From CAITJF01 sp032654645 (GTDB lineage Bacteria; Pseudomonadota; Gammaproteobacteria; Burkholderiales; Gallionellaceae): a stretch of DNA of 64,000 nt. The position numbers were made by a program, and so were the translations under genes. Position 1 is the first letter of the stretch. Every line of letters starts with the position of its first letter. This document shows, piece by piece, positions 52,033-60,492 of this stretch. Below the pieces are notes generated by a model. That model did not search any database. It worked only from the letters and a program-made list of their open reading frames with translations, and was not told the origin of the DNA. The stretch covers positions 40,826 to 104,825 of the forward strand of contig JAULAW010000011.1 in NCBI GenBank assembly GCA_032654645.1. Direction: 5' to 3'.

Positions 52033-52707
52033 TTATGCCTCACGCTGATAGCACCCACGGAACCTGCGTACTGCGGGTTGTTCGTCGTCAATATAATCCT
52101 CGGAATACCTCTCAACAAAGCCTTGCGATTTAAGTGTGTCGATTTCTCGTTGCGCAAGCGGCCAAGGCATCGAGCCTATCGCTTCTGATTCTCCTCTAAA
52201 TCGGGTGATGAGCATAAGATAGCCACCGGGCGAGACAAATTCAGAGATTTGCTTTAGCGCTTTAGCGCGCAACTCCGGTGGGAGCACCTGAAGTGTGTAC
52301 GATTCAAGTACCAAGTCGAAAGCGCCCGACCAGTTATCAGGAGCTTGAAACAGATCGAGATCGCGTGTCATGTACATAACTTTGGAATTTGGAAATCGGT
52401 TTCCACATTCGGAAATAGCGGTAGGCGAAATGTCGAAAGCCGTAACATCGAAACCGATACCGGAAAGCCATTCAGCATCATCACCCAAGCCACATCCAAC
52501 CTTCAAAGCTCTTTTTCCAAAGGAGAGACGGCCATCTATCTTTTGAAAAAGCTCAATCATGTTCGGATTGGGCGTATGGTCGGCCCAAGGAACAGAAATC
52601 CCCTCCGAGCGAGCTTGGGCATACAACTGCTCAAACCATTCGAGAGGGTGCCCGGCGGCGATTGCTGCTTGGGCTAACTGCCTTGCTGTAGCGCGATGAT
52701 TGTCCAT
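52033..52707 (-). CDS. SAM-dependent methyltransferase, thiol/TPMT-like
   Basis: 224 residues. KRALKVGCGLGDDAEWLSGI is motif I, with GFDVTAFDISPTAISECGNR, AFDLVLESYTLQVLPPELRA and GGYLMLITRFRGESEAIG. The N-terminal WFEQLYAQARSEGISVPWAD with the small-molecule type layout is seen in thiopurine-methyltransferase-like enzymes. Substrate unknown. Confidence 0.92.
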   Translation of the reverse strand: MDNHRATARQLAQAAIAAGHPLEWFEQLYAQARSEGISVPWADHTPNPNMIELFQKIDGRLSFGKRALKVGCGLGDDAEWLSGIGFDVTAFDISPTAISECGNRFPNSKVMYMTRDLDLFQAPDNWSGAFDLVLESYTLQVLPPELRAKALKQISEFVSPGGYLMLITRFRGESEAIGSMPWPLAQREIDTLKSQGFVERYSEDYIDDEQPAVRRFRGCYQREA

Positions 52708-52758
52708 GAGCGTACTTTCCTATGAGGCCGACTCGTTTTTATGGATGATTTGTGCTGT

Positions 52759-53244
52759 TCAAACTTTTGCCAAGAATTCTGCCAGACGCGCCAATGTCTG
52801 CTTGCCGCCCTCGTATGCACCGTACTCGCGGATGACCAGCTCGCGTTCTTCTGGCGTGTCGAACAGCGCGTGCATGGTTACGCGCGTTTGATTGCCCAAC
52901 GCCTCGAACGTCCACGTCGCCATGAAATGTGCGCCGGGCATGTCCTTGCTTCCGCCGCCGTGTGAGAACACGATGCGTTCCGGTTCGACGATCTCGCGGA
53001 ATATGCTGCTGTTCGGGTAATCCCTGCCGTCTGGGCCGTGCATCACGAGTTTCCATACGCCGCCCACGCGGAAATCCATTTTCTTGATGGTGGTGCTAAA
53101 ACCGTCCGGCCCCCACCACTGTGCGACATGCTCGGGATTGGTCCACGCCTCCCATACCAGTTCGCGCGGGGCATCGAAGACGCGCGAGATCGTCATCTCG
53201 CGCTCGGCTCTTTCTGTTGCCGGATCATTTTTTCTTGCGTCCAT
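52759..53244 (-). CDS. SRPBCC/AHSA1-domain protein paired with ArsR regulator
   Basis: 161 residues from MDARKNDPATERAEREMTIS. The AHSA1 pattern is VFDAPRELVWEAWTNPEHVA, QWWGPDGFSTTIKKMDFRVG, and RVTMHALFDTPEERELVIRE. Its start overlaps the upstream ArsR gene by 20 bp; this ArsR-AHSA1 pair is common. Ligand unknown. Confidence 0.94.
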   Translation of the reverse strand: MDARKNDPATERAEREMTISRVFDAPRELVWEAWTNPEHVAQWWGPDGFSTTIKKMDFRVGGVWKLVMHGPDGRDYPNSSIFREIVEPERIVFSHGGGSKDMPGAHFMATWTFEALGNQTRVTMHALFDTPEERELVIREYGAYEGGKQTLARLAEFLAKV

Positions 53245-53578
53245 TTTTCTTCTCCTGTGCTTGCAGTTGTTGCAGGTAGCTGTCGAGGCGGTCAAAGCTC
53301 TGCTCCCAGAACTGGCGGTATTGCTCGATGAAACCAGCGACTTCCTGCAGCGGTGCCGCCTCCAGATGGCAGGGGCGCCATTGCGCCTGACGGCTGCGCG
53401 AGATCAGTCCGGCATTCTCCAGCACCTTGAGATGCTTGGTCACCGCAGGCGCGCTGATCTTGAACGGTGCGGCCAGTTCTGTGACCGATATTTCCCCCAG
53501 TGAGAGCCGCGCGAGAATGGCGCGGCGCGTCGGGTCGGCAAGCGCGGCGAAAGTGAGACTGAGAGAATCGGAAGCCAT
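53225..53578 (-). CDS. ArsR-family transcriptional repressor
   Basis: 117 residues. The winged helix is LTFAALADPTRRAILARLSL, GEISVTELAAPFKISAPAVT and KHLKVLENAGLISRSRQAQW, as in the SdpR-like ArsR type. No metal-binding Cys pair is visible, so it likely senses a non-metal signal. An 8-bp-arm palindrome lies 16 bp upstream, a probable autorepression site. Confidence 0.94.
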   Translation of the reverse strand: MASDSLSLTFAALADPTRRAILARLSLGEISVTELAAPFKISAPAVTKHLKVLENAGLISRSRQAQWRPCHLEAAPLQEVAGFIEQYRQFWEQSFDRLDSYLQQLQAQEKKNGRKKK

Positions 53579-53593
53579 GCTGACTGCACCTTT

Positions 53594-53613
53594 ATTTAAC
53601 CACCCGGTTAAAT
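53594..53613. promoter_or_regulatory. ArsR operator candidate, ATTTAACC-ACCC-GGTTAAAT
   Basis: Perfect 8-bp arms at 53594-53601 and 53606-53613, 16 bp upstream of the ArsR gene start. The sequence resembles TTAACC...GGTTAA sites seen before other ArsR-AHSA1 pairs. Confidence 0.75.
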
Positions 53614-53680
53614 ATAAAATAATTCATCGAAGGCTGTCAAGCGGATCGCCGAAAACTTCTCGGTGATTCGGCGAAACGGT

Positions 53681-54292
53681 TTAACACAACGGCTGCCTGA
53701 TGATGGTCTTCCATTTTTCCGGAGCGGCCTTGCGGATGTCGCTCAGGTAGATTTCGTGGTGCTTGCCGCATAGTTTGCCGCCGCTGGTTTCGATGAACTG
53801 ATGCAGTTTCGCGATGGTCGGTCCCTCAGCGGAGAACGGGCCGATGTGCAGTATCTGCGCGCATTTTCCTTCGGTGAACGTCTCGAAGCGCAACCGGAAA
53901 AGTGCTGCCGGGTTCTTCTTCTTTTTCACTTCGGCGAGCGCGACATCCACCATTGTTTGAGTAATGAATGGCGGTTGCGCAATCATCACCGTCCACTTCC
54001 AGTTGGATTTGTCTTCGATGCTGAACTTCGACATATCGTCCGCCCACCATAGCCCTTCCAGCGGCATCACGCCGTAATCTGTCGCCAGCGCACCTTTCTT
54101 GACCATGAACTTCAGAGTGTAGGAAACCGTAAACAGCGCCTCAACCGCTTCCGCAAAAGCCGACACGGTATTAGGGTCGCCCTCGCCGTCCACCATCAGG
54201 TAATTCATGGTCGGCACCTCCACCTCAACGACCTCTTTGGCGGAAGTCTGATACAGGTGTTTCAGTTCTTTCTTCAGGTCGAGCTTTTTCAT
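53681..54292 (-). CDS. GyrI-like small-molecule-binding protein
   Basis: 203 residues from MKKLDLKKELKHLYQTSAKE. The GyrI-like fold has VPTMNYLMVDGEGDPNTVSA, YTLKFMVKKGALATDYGVMP, LEGLWW and AQILHIGPFSAEGPTIAKLH. It binds hydrophobic ligands in other members; there is no DNA-binding domain. The palindrome CTACTGACA-N6-TGTCAGTAG lies 46 bp upstream. Confidence 0.92.
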   Translation of the reverse strand: MKKLDLKKELKHLYQTSAKEVVEVEVPTMNYLMVDGEGDPNTVSAFAEAVEALFTVSYTLKFMVKKGALATDYGVMPLEGLWWADDMSKFSIEDKSNWKWTVMIAQPPFITQTMVDVALAEVKKKKNPAALFRLRFETFTEGKCAQILHIGPFSAEGPTIAKLHQFIETSGGKLCGKHHEIYLSDIRKAAPEKWKTIIRQPLC

Positions 54293-54337
54293 TTGAGCGC
54301 CCATTGTCGAATTGCCTAGCCATAAATATACACTCAC

Positions 54338-54361
54338 CTACTGACAGCGTAGTGTCAGTAG
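54338..54361. promoter_or_regulatory. Palindromic operator candidate 3, CTACTGACA-N6-TGTCAGTAG
   Basis: Perfect 9-bp arms with the spacer GCGTAG, 46 bp upstream of the GyrI-like gene. It shares the core with 36526-36549 and 37517-37540, 17 kb away, which suggests one regulator. Confidence 0.75.
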
Positions 54362-54513
54362 AACTCACTTAAACCGTGCCGGATCAATAGGCTTGTTGCA
54401 ACTCACTCCACGATTCAGTCGTTTCGTCGCATTCCTCTAGATTCACTCGTCTGGCATTCCTATAGTGATGCTGCAACGTAAGCGCGTGTGTCAACTTGAC
54501 GGAGAGAACCAAA

Positions 54514-54927
54514 ATGAAACGAGTCTTGCTGGCTATGCTGATAGTGGCGACATTCAATGTTAAAGCCGGTGATTTAAAACTGAGCATGCATGGTTCTGGA
54601 ATAAACGGGAAGAATCTCTACGTGGCCGTGCATTCCTCGGCGCAAGACTTTCCCGCGAAGGATGATAAGGCGATCAAATCGGTAGTCGTGGCGCAAAAAG
54701 ATTCGACCGAACTCATCATCACCAATATCCCCGCTGGCGAATATGCCATTGCAGTGTTTGCCGATATGAATGGCAACGGCGTACTTGATAGCAATTTCGT
54801 CGGTATCCCCAGGGAGCCGGTGGGTATATCGCGCGACGCGGAGGGGAAATTCGGTTCGCCGAAGTTTGCCGATGCGGCATTCAAAATTGGCGATGGTGTG
54901 ACTGCCCTGAGTATCGAACTGAAATAG
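54514..54927 (+). CDS. DUF2141 secreted protein
   Basis: 137 residues from MKRVLLAMLIVATFNVKAGD, a signal peptide. The DUF2141 pattern is NLYVAVHSSAQDF, YAIAVFADMNGNGVLDSNFV and VGIPREPVGIS, with an EF-hand-like DMNGNGVLD. It is probably periplasmic. It is the first gene of the transporter block, 8 bp before the ATPase gene. Confidence 0.9.
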   Translation: MKRVLLAMLIVATFNVKAGDLKLSMHGSGINGKNLYVAVHSSAQDFPAKDDKAIKSVVVAQKDSTELIITNIPAGEYAIAVFADMNGNGVLDSNFVGIPREPVGISRDAEGKFGSPKFADAAFKIGDGVTALSIELK

Positions 54928-54935
54928 GAGACGTG

Positions 54936-55643
54936 ATGACAATGCAAACCAATCCACAACTCTTGCTGAGATTGCGTGAGATACGCCGCCGCTTCATGCT
55001 GGGCGAGACAACTATCGAGGCCTTGAACAGCGTGTCCTTGGATATTCACAGCGGCGAATTCCTTGCCGTGTGGGGGCCTTCCGGCAGCGGCAAATCGACC
55101 ATGATGAACATCATCGGCCTGATAGATGCGCCCACCAGCGGTGAGGTGTGGTTCGATGGGCAAGACACGCGCAATTTAAAGGACGATGAACTGACCGACT
55201 TTCGCGGCCACAAGATCGGTTTCGTTTTTCAGGGCTTCAATCTGGTTCCCGTGCTTACCGCATTGGAGAATGTGATGTTGCCTTTGCAGATACAGGGCGT
55301 ACCGGAACACAAAGCGCGCGAGCGTGCCACGACGGCGTTGATTGATGTTGGGTTGGAAAGATTCAGGGTTTCGCGCCCCGACAAGTTGTCCGGCGGGCAG
55401 CGTCAGCGCGTGGCTATCGCGCGTGCCTTGGCGGTGGAGCCGAAGCTGGTGATCGCCGACGAACCGACCGCGAATCTGGATTCGGAAAACAGCCGCATGG
55501 TGGTCGATCTGATGCGCGATATGAACCGTGCGCGCGGCGTGACTTTTGTGTTCACCACGCACGACCCGCGATTGCTGGAGCATGTGGATAGAAAAATTCT
55601 GCTGCGTGATGGCAGCATTGAAAGCGACGAGGTGGCGCAATGA
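54936..55643 (+). CDS. ABC transporter ATP-binding protein, MacB/LolD-like
   Basis: 235 residues from ATG 54936, with GGAG just before; two more Met codons are possible starts. It has Walker A GPSGSGKST, signature LSGGQRQRVAIARA, Walker B LVIADEPTANLD and the H-loop TTHD. This is the LolD/MacB/DevA type that powers periplasmic-side transport. It overlaps the permease gene by 4 bp. Confidence 0.96.
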   Translation: MTMQTNPQLLLRLREIRRRFMLGETTIEALNSVSLDIHSGEFLAVWGPSGSGKSTMMNIIGLIDAPTSGEVWFDGQDTRNLKDDELTDFRGHKIGFVFQGFNLVPVLTALENVMLPLQIQGVPEHKARERATTALIDVGLERFRVSRPDKLSGGQRQRVAIARALAVEPKLVIADEPTANLDSENSRMVVDLMRDMNRARGVTFVFTTHDPRLLEHVDRKILLRDGSIESDEVAQ

Positions 55644-56899
55644 ATATATTCAAACTAGCGGTGCGCGGACTCATGCGTAACCGTCGCCGCAGCATGATGA
55701 CTCTGCTTGCCATCGCGCTCGGTTTTGCGGCGATCTCCCTGTTTGCCGGATACACCCATAATGTTTATGACGGGCTTGAGCGGCAATCTATCCACGGTGA
55801 ATTGCTGGGGCATCTGACATTGAGCAAGCGCGGAATGAGCAAAGAAGGCAAGCTCAATCCGGAGCGTTACATGCTGAATGCTGATGAGGTTGCGCGCATC
55901 ACAGGGTTGTTGCAGAGCGAAGCGCACGTTAAATTAGTCGCGCCGCGTTTGAGCTTGAGCGGTCTCATCAGCAATGGTCGCGCCAGCACTATCTTCATCG
56001 CCGAGGGTATCTCGCCGGAAGCCATGCAGGGCTTGCAGGCAGGCGTGCTGACCGAAGAAGAGGAGCGCACCGGCATGTATGCCGACATCATCAAGAAACT
56101 CGATCCACTACATTCTGAGAATGCACTGCTCAGCTTCGGTCTGGCAGATATGCTGCACTTGAAGAAGGGTGGACAGGCCTCGCTGTTGAGCAACACGCTT
56201 ACCGGTCAGGCGAACGCATTGGACATCACGGTGGAAGGCACATTCGATACCGGCAATGCGGGCAGCAACGACAAATTTTTTTTCATGTCGTTGAGTCTGG
56301 CGCAAACGCTGTATGACACCAACGGCGCGGCAGATCGTTTGACCGTGTTGCTGGATGATGTGGATCAGACCGGGATCATGCGCGAGCGTTTACAGCAAAA
56401 ATTACGCGGCGCGGGTTTCGACATGGAGATTAAAACATGGCAGGAGCTGTCCGATTTTTATAATCAGGTACACAACATGTTCGACATGATTTTCGGCTTC
56501 ATCTTCAGCATCGTGTTGACCGTGGTGGTGATGAGCGTGGCAAACTCGATGGGTATGACCGTGGTCGAGCGCACCCGCGAGATCGGCACACTGCGCGCTA
56601 TCGGTTTGAAGCGCAGCGGTGTGGTGAAACTCTTCACGGCGGAATCGCTGATGTTGACGCTGTTGGGGTGCCTCACCGGATTGTTGCTGACTTTCGGCGT
56701 GCGTTACGGCATCAATGTCGCGCACATCTCCTACACGCCGCCGAACGGTGCCAGTGCTATACCGTTGCTGGTGGATATGGATTTTTGGCGCACGATGTTC
56801 ACTTTGGTTTTGATGGTGGTAGTGGGTACATTGGCGGCCTATTTGCCTGCCCGCCGTGCTGCGAAACAGGCGATCATTGATGCGCTGGGACATGTGTAA
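55640..56899 (+). CDS. ABC transporter permease, FtsX/MacB-LolC type
   Basis: 419 residues. An N-terminal membrane helix (MMTLLAIALGFAAISLFAGY), a periplasmic MacB-PCD-type region and three C-terminal helices (FIFSIVLTVVVMSVANSMGM, LMLTLLGCLTGLLLTFGVRY, FTLVLMVVVGTLAAYLPARR) give the FtsX layout. With the ATPase it should extract or move lipids, lipoproteins or peptides. It is translationally coupled to the ATPase (ATGA overlap). Confidence 0.95.
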   Translation: MNIFKLAVRGLMRNRRRSMMTLLAIALGFAAISLFAGYTHNVYDGLERQSIHGELLGHLTLSKRGMSKEGKLNPERYMLNADEVARITGLLQSEAHVKLVAPRLSLSGLISNGRASTIFIAEGISPEAMQGLQAGVLTEEEERTGMYADIIKKLDPLHSENALLSFGLADMLHLKKGGQASLLSNTLTGQANALDITVEGTFDTGNAGSNDKFFFMSLSLAQTLYDTNGAADRLTVLLDDVDQTGIMRERLQQKLRGAGFDMEIKTWQELSDFYNQVHNMFDMIFGFIFSIVLTVVVMSVANSMGMTVVERTREIGTLRAIGLKRSGVVKLFTAESLMLTLLGCLTGLLLTFGVRYGINVAHISYTPPNGASAIPLLVDMDFWRTMFTLVLMVVVGTLAAYLPARRAAKQAIIDALGHV

Positions 56900-56902
56900 T
56901 GA

Positions 56903-56975
56903 GTAGGACGGGCACGTTTTGTGCCCACGCGGTCAAGGAAATGGTACACGTGGGCACAAAGCGTGCCCACCCTAC
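56903..56975. repeat. Inverted repeat, GTAGGGTGGGCACG family
   Basis: Arms GTAGGACGGGCACG...TGTGCCCACG and CGTGGGCACA...CGTGCCCACCCTAC, the same structure as 36589-36666. It falls inside the transporter operon between the permease and LolA-like genes. Confidence 0.75.
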
Positions 56976-56991
56976 CAACTGGAGAAATCGA

Positions 56992-57732
56992 ATGAATAAA
57001 GTATTGAAATTTGTCTTGTTATGCGCACTGCTCGTTAATGTCTCAATGGTAGAAGCCGCACCCGATCCACAGGCCTTGCTCAGGCATGCGGATCAGGCGC
57101 GCGGCGGCGCGCTTCCGGGAATCGTGTGGGATATACGCTTGAAGTCACGCGACGGCGAAAAGATCGCCGAAGAGCAAAGTCTAAAAGTGAGTGCCAATGA
57201 CGATGCGAGTGTAGCCGAGGTGATTGAGCCGGTGCGCTCCAAGGGAACGAAGCTGTTGCAAATCGGGCGCAGTATGTGGTTGACAAAACCTGGCTTGTCC
57301 AAGCCGTTGCCGATCTCGCCGCGCCAGCGTATGAGTGGTCAGGCATCCAATGGCGACATCGCCGCAACCAACTATGCGGGCGATTACGAAGCTCAGGTGA
57401 ACGGCAAGGAAACAGTGGAGGACGAGGCCTGTTATGTGCTCGATCTGAAGGCGAAGCACAATCGCACCACCTATGACCGCATTCGTTACTGGATAGCCGT
57501 GAATCGCGGAGTGGGCGTCAGGGCGGAGTTTTATTCGGTGAGCGGAAAACTGATTAAAACGGCGACCTTTGAATACAATAATACGATCGAGTATGAAGGT
57601 AAGCGCACTCTGTTTGTGAGCAAGATGACGATACGCGATGCATTTATCGATGCGGAGACAACGATGGAATTCGGTGCGGCAAAGGTAAAGAAGATCGCGG
57701 CATCGGAGTTCGATCTGGGACAGATACAGTAA
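56992..57732 (+). CDS. LolA-like outer membrane lipoprotein-sorting protein
   Basis: 246 residues from MNKVLKFVLLCALLVNVSMV, a signal peptide. The fold matches the LolA-like family (DUF4292/outer membrane lipoprotein sorting): RGGALPGIVWDIRLKSRDGE, SMWLTKPGLSKPLPISPRQR, YEAQVNGKETVEDEACYVLD. It probably carries a lipid or lipoprotein handed over by the ABC transporter encoded just before it. GGAG precedes the start. Confidence 0.88.
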   Translation: MNKVLKFVLLCALLVNVSMVEAAPDPQALLRHADQARGGALPGIVWDIRLKSRDGEKIAEEQSLKVSANDDASVAEVIEPVRSKGTKLLQIGRSMWLTKPGLSKPLPISPRQRMSGQASNGDIAATNYAGDYEAQVNGKETVEDEACYVLDLKAKHNRTTYDRIRYWIAVNRGVGVRAEFYSVSGKLIKTATFEYNNTIEYEGKRTLFVSKMTIRDAFIDAETTMEFGAAKVKKIAASEFDLGQIQ

Positions 57733-57748
57733 CGTTGACAGGAGAATC

Positions 57749-58198
57749 ATGAGTGCCATCACTATTCGTCAAGCGGTACTATCTGACATCGACGCGCTTG
57801 CCTTTTTGTTCGACAACTATCGGCAGTTCTACGGCCGTTCCAGCGATGTTGGTGCAGCACGCGAGTTTTTGACGGCTCGATTCAATCATGGGGAGTCTGT
57901 TGTTTTCATTGCCCATGAAGACAACACCCCGGTAGGTTTTGTGCAGCTCTATCCAAGTTTCTCTTCCGTTTCGCTGGCAAGAACATTTGTACTCAATGAT
58001 CTATTTGTACGTGAGCCGTGGCGCAGAAGCGGAATCGCTTCGCAACTCATGGCTGCCGCAGTCGAATTCGCAAAATCATCGGATGCCGTGCGCCTTTCGC
58101 TGTCAACTGCAATAACCAACGAAACAGCGCAGGCTGTCTATAAATCCTCAGGTTGGAAGCGAGATGAGCAGTTTTACGTTTATCACTTTGCCTTGTAA
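57749..58198 (+). CDS. GNAT acetyltransferase
   Basis: 149 residues. SLARTFVLNDLFVREPWRRS then GIASQLMAAAVEFAKSSDAV contains the acetyl-CoA loop, and NETAQAVYKSSGWKRDE closes the fold. Substrate unknown. It sits between the LolA-like gene (16 bp) and the outer-membrane gene; it may be a later insertion in the operon. Confidence 0.92.
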   Translation: MSAITIRQAVLSDIDALAFLFDNYRQFYGRSSDVGAAREFLTARFNHGESVVFIAHEDNTPVGFVQLYPSFSSVSLARTFVLNDLFVREPWRRSGIASQLMAAAVEFAKSSDAVRLSLSTAITNETAQAVYKSSGWKRDEQFYVYHFAL

Positions 58199-58217
58199 AA
58201 ATAATGGGGATGTTTTT

Positions 58218-59471
58218 GTGGAATATCGCTTAAGAAATATCCTGCTGTGCATGTCGTTGGTAACGCTTGCCATACCGGCAACCGCTGAAGAAGCTGCTTG
58301 GCGCACCTCGTGGAACGGTACGCTCTACGGCTACGCAAACAATACGGCGCTACGTTCGGACAGTGTGCTAAATCCCGGAAATCTCATCGCACATCTGCCT
58401 GAGCGTAGTGCCGTGGCGGAGGCACGCTTTAACTTCAAGGCTGAGAACGAGCGGGTTCGTTTGACGATGCGTCCTATTTTGTTGGCACAAGAAGATCGCA
58501 ATGTATTCGGCAGCCAGCAAAAAAATGAAGCCTATCTAAGCCAGTGGCAGGCGCGCGTGAATGTGGCCGAGTCATGGAACGTCGCGGGTGGGCGCGACGT
58601 GTTGAACTGGGGCGCAGCGCAATTCCGTTCGCCTTCCAACCCGTTCTATTTCAACAATGGCCGCAGCAATCCCATGAGCGAGCTTTCAGGCTCGGATGTG
58701 GCGCGGCTGACGTGGTCTCCCGATGTGCGGCATTCGTTGTATGTGGCCAGATTGTTCGGTTCCGGGCACGGGCATTCCGATCCAGACCCTTGGCGTGACT
58801 CATGGTTGGTCAAGGCAGATATACGCGGTGACGGACGGACGGGAGGTGTCGCGTTGGCAAAACAACCGGGGCAGGCATTCTTTATCGGGGCTCACGGGCA
58901 GCAAGCAGTAGGTGATGAATGGTTGCTGTATGGCGAAATGGGTTCATCTACTCATGTAAATGCGCTGCGATCACCGTCAGATGCGATGCAACCCTTTGCC
59001 GTAGTGAGCGAGTCGTCGCGACGCACTAATGGGTTGGTGGGTGCCACCTATACGGCGGATAACGGGCAGAGTCTTACGATGGAATATCTGCATTACGATT
59101 TCGGCTACGACGCCAATGAAAGCGCGGCTTATTTTTCTCGTGCGGCCAATGCGGCGACAACCTTTCCTTCCGCTGTATCGCAGCAGATGTTGGGATTGGC
59201 ACTGGGCGCCGCGCCGCAATTGCTGGGGCGCGATTATGTGCATCTAGTTTGGCAAAGCAACATCATGGAAAGCAACGGCTATTGGCGCTTGATGGCGACG
59301 CACAATATCACCGATGGCAGCAACGAGCTCTCCGGATACGGGGAATACACGCTTGATCCGCGTGTCACTGCATTTGTGCTGGCACAAGCAACGACGGGCG
59401 GGGCACAACGGGAGTTTTCCAGCCTGACTACCAGGCTTTTTACGCTGGGCGTGAAGCTCGTGCTGCCTTGA
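58218..59471 (+). CDS. Predicted outer-membrane beta-barrel protein
   Basis: 417 residues from GTG 58218 with GGGG eight bases before it. A signal peptide (LLCMSLVTLAIPATAEEA) is followed by repeated amphipathic strands ending in FSSLTTRLFTLGVKLVLP, a typical barrel end. I do not recognise a named family. In this operon it is the natural outer-membrane partner of the ABC transporter and LolA-like protein. Confidence 0.8.
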   Translation: MEYRLRNILLCMSLVTLAIPATAEEAAWRTSWNGTLYGYANNTALRSDSVLNPGNLIAHLPERSAVAEARFNFKAENERVRLTMRPILLAQEDRNVFGSQQKNEAYLSQWQARVNVAESWNVAGGRDVLNWGAAQFRSPSNPFYFNNGRSNPMSELSGSDVARLTWSPDVRHSLYVARLFGSGHGHSDPDPWRDSWLVKADIRGDGRTGGVALAKQPGQAFFIGAHGQQAVGDEWLLYGEMGSSTHVNALRSPSDAMQPFAVVSESSRRTNGLVGATYTADNGQSLTMEYLHYDFGYDANESAAYFSRAANAATTFPSAVSQQMLGLALGAAPQLLGRDYVHLVWQSNIMESNGYWRLMATHNITDGSNELSGYGEYTLDPRVTAFVLAQATTGGAQREFSSLTTRLFTLGVKLVLP

Positions 59472-59487
59472 TGGGATAATCTGCCCT

Positions 59488-60492
59488 ATGCAAAAAAATC
59501 TCTTCATCTCGACGCTGTCCTCTATCCTGTTCAACACGGCGATTGCCGGGTTGCTCACGGTGATCGGTTTTGGGGAGAATTTCTGGATCAACTTCATTTT
59601 CTCGCAGTGCATTGGCTTCTCCATCTATGCCATCAATGCCACGGTAATCTGTCACATCGGCGATAAACGCCGGCGGCTGTGGGTACTCGGACTCACCTTT
59701 CCCGGCAGCATCATGCTGGGCGTTACACTGGGGGCATGGATCACAGGCTCGGGAGATTGGAGCGATCCGCGTGCTTGGGTCGCCGTGGTGATCGGGCTGT
59801 TCTTCGGCGGTATCGGGGGTATTACTTATTTTCTCAGTATGCGTATCGAGAAGCTGGATGCCGAAGTCAAGCAGCGGCGCATGAACGAAGTAGAGAGCGA
59901 GAAACGTCAACTTGAAGCGCATCTGAAATTGCTGCAAGCGCAGATTGAGCCGCATTTCCTGTTTAATACCCTCGCCAACGTAAGCAGTCTGATCGAGTTC
60001 GATCCCGTATCGGCACGCCGTTTATTGGAACGCCTCATCGACTGGTTGCGCATCGCTCTGGCACGCGCGCGCAGTGACAACACGACATTGGGCGACGAGT
60101 TGGATATGTTGGAAAACTATTTGCAGATTCTGAAGATACGCTTCGGTAATCGCTTGAACTGGAAAATAGATGTCGGTGATGAGGCGCGTCACGCATCATT
60201 CCCTCCGATGTTGTTTCAGCCTCTGGTGGAAAACGCGATACGGCATGGCATCGAGCCCAAGCTGGGCGGCGGACGGCTATATATCAGCGCGGAGAATGAC
60301 GAAAATAAATTAACGGTGCGCGTGTATGACGACGGTGTCGGTTTTAATGCCGGGGGCAAGCCGGGTACGGGATTGGAGAATGTGCGGGCGCGCTTGAGTG
60401 CACTGTATGGAGAAACGGGCAAGTTGATGCTGGAAAGCAATGCCGATGGCGGACTGACCGTCACGCTGGAGATACCGCGATGCGCGCCCTGA
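59488..60492 (+). CDS. LytS-type sensor histidine kinase
   Basis: 334 residues. Four membrane helices (about 5-125) precede a coiled linker (KLDAEVKQRRMNEVESEKRQ) and the His_kinase domain (KLLQAQIEPHFLFNTLANVS), then the HATPase with ENAIRHGIEPKLGGGR and DDGVGFNAGGKPGTGLENVR. No periplasmic sensor domain is large. It overlaps the regulator gene by 13 bp. Confidence 0.95.
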   Translation: MQKNLFISTLSSILFNTAIAGLLTVIGFGENFWINFIFSQCIGFSIYAINATVICHIGDKRRRLWVLGLTFPGSIMLGVTLGAWITGSGDWSDPRAWVAVVIGLFFGGIGGITYFLSMRIEKLDAEVKQRRMNEVESEKRQLEAHLKLLQAQIEPHFLFNTLANVSSLIEFDPVSARRLLERLIDWLRIALARARSDNTTLGDELDMLENYLQILKIRFGNRLNWKIDVGDEARHASFPPMLFQPLVENAIRHGIEPKLGGGRLYISAENDENKLTVRVYDDGVGFNAGGKPGTGLENVRARLSALYGETGKLMLESNADGGLTVTLEIPRCAP

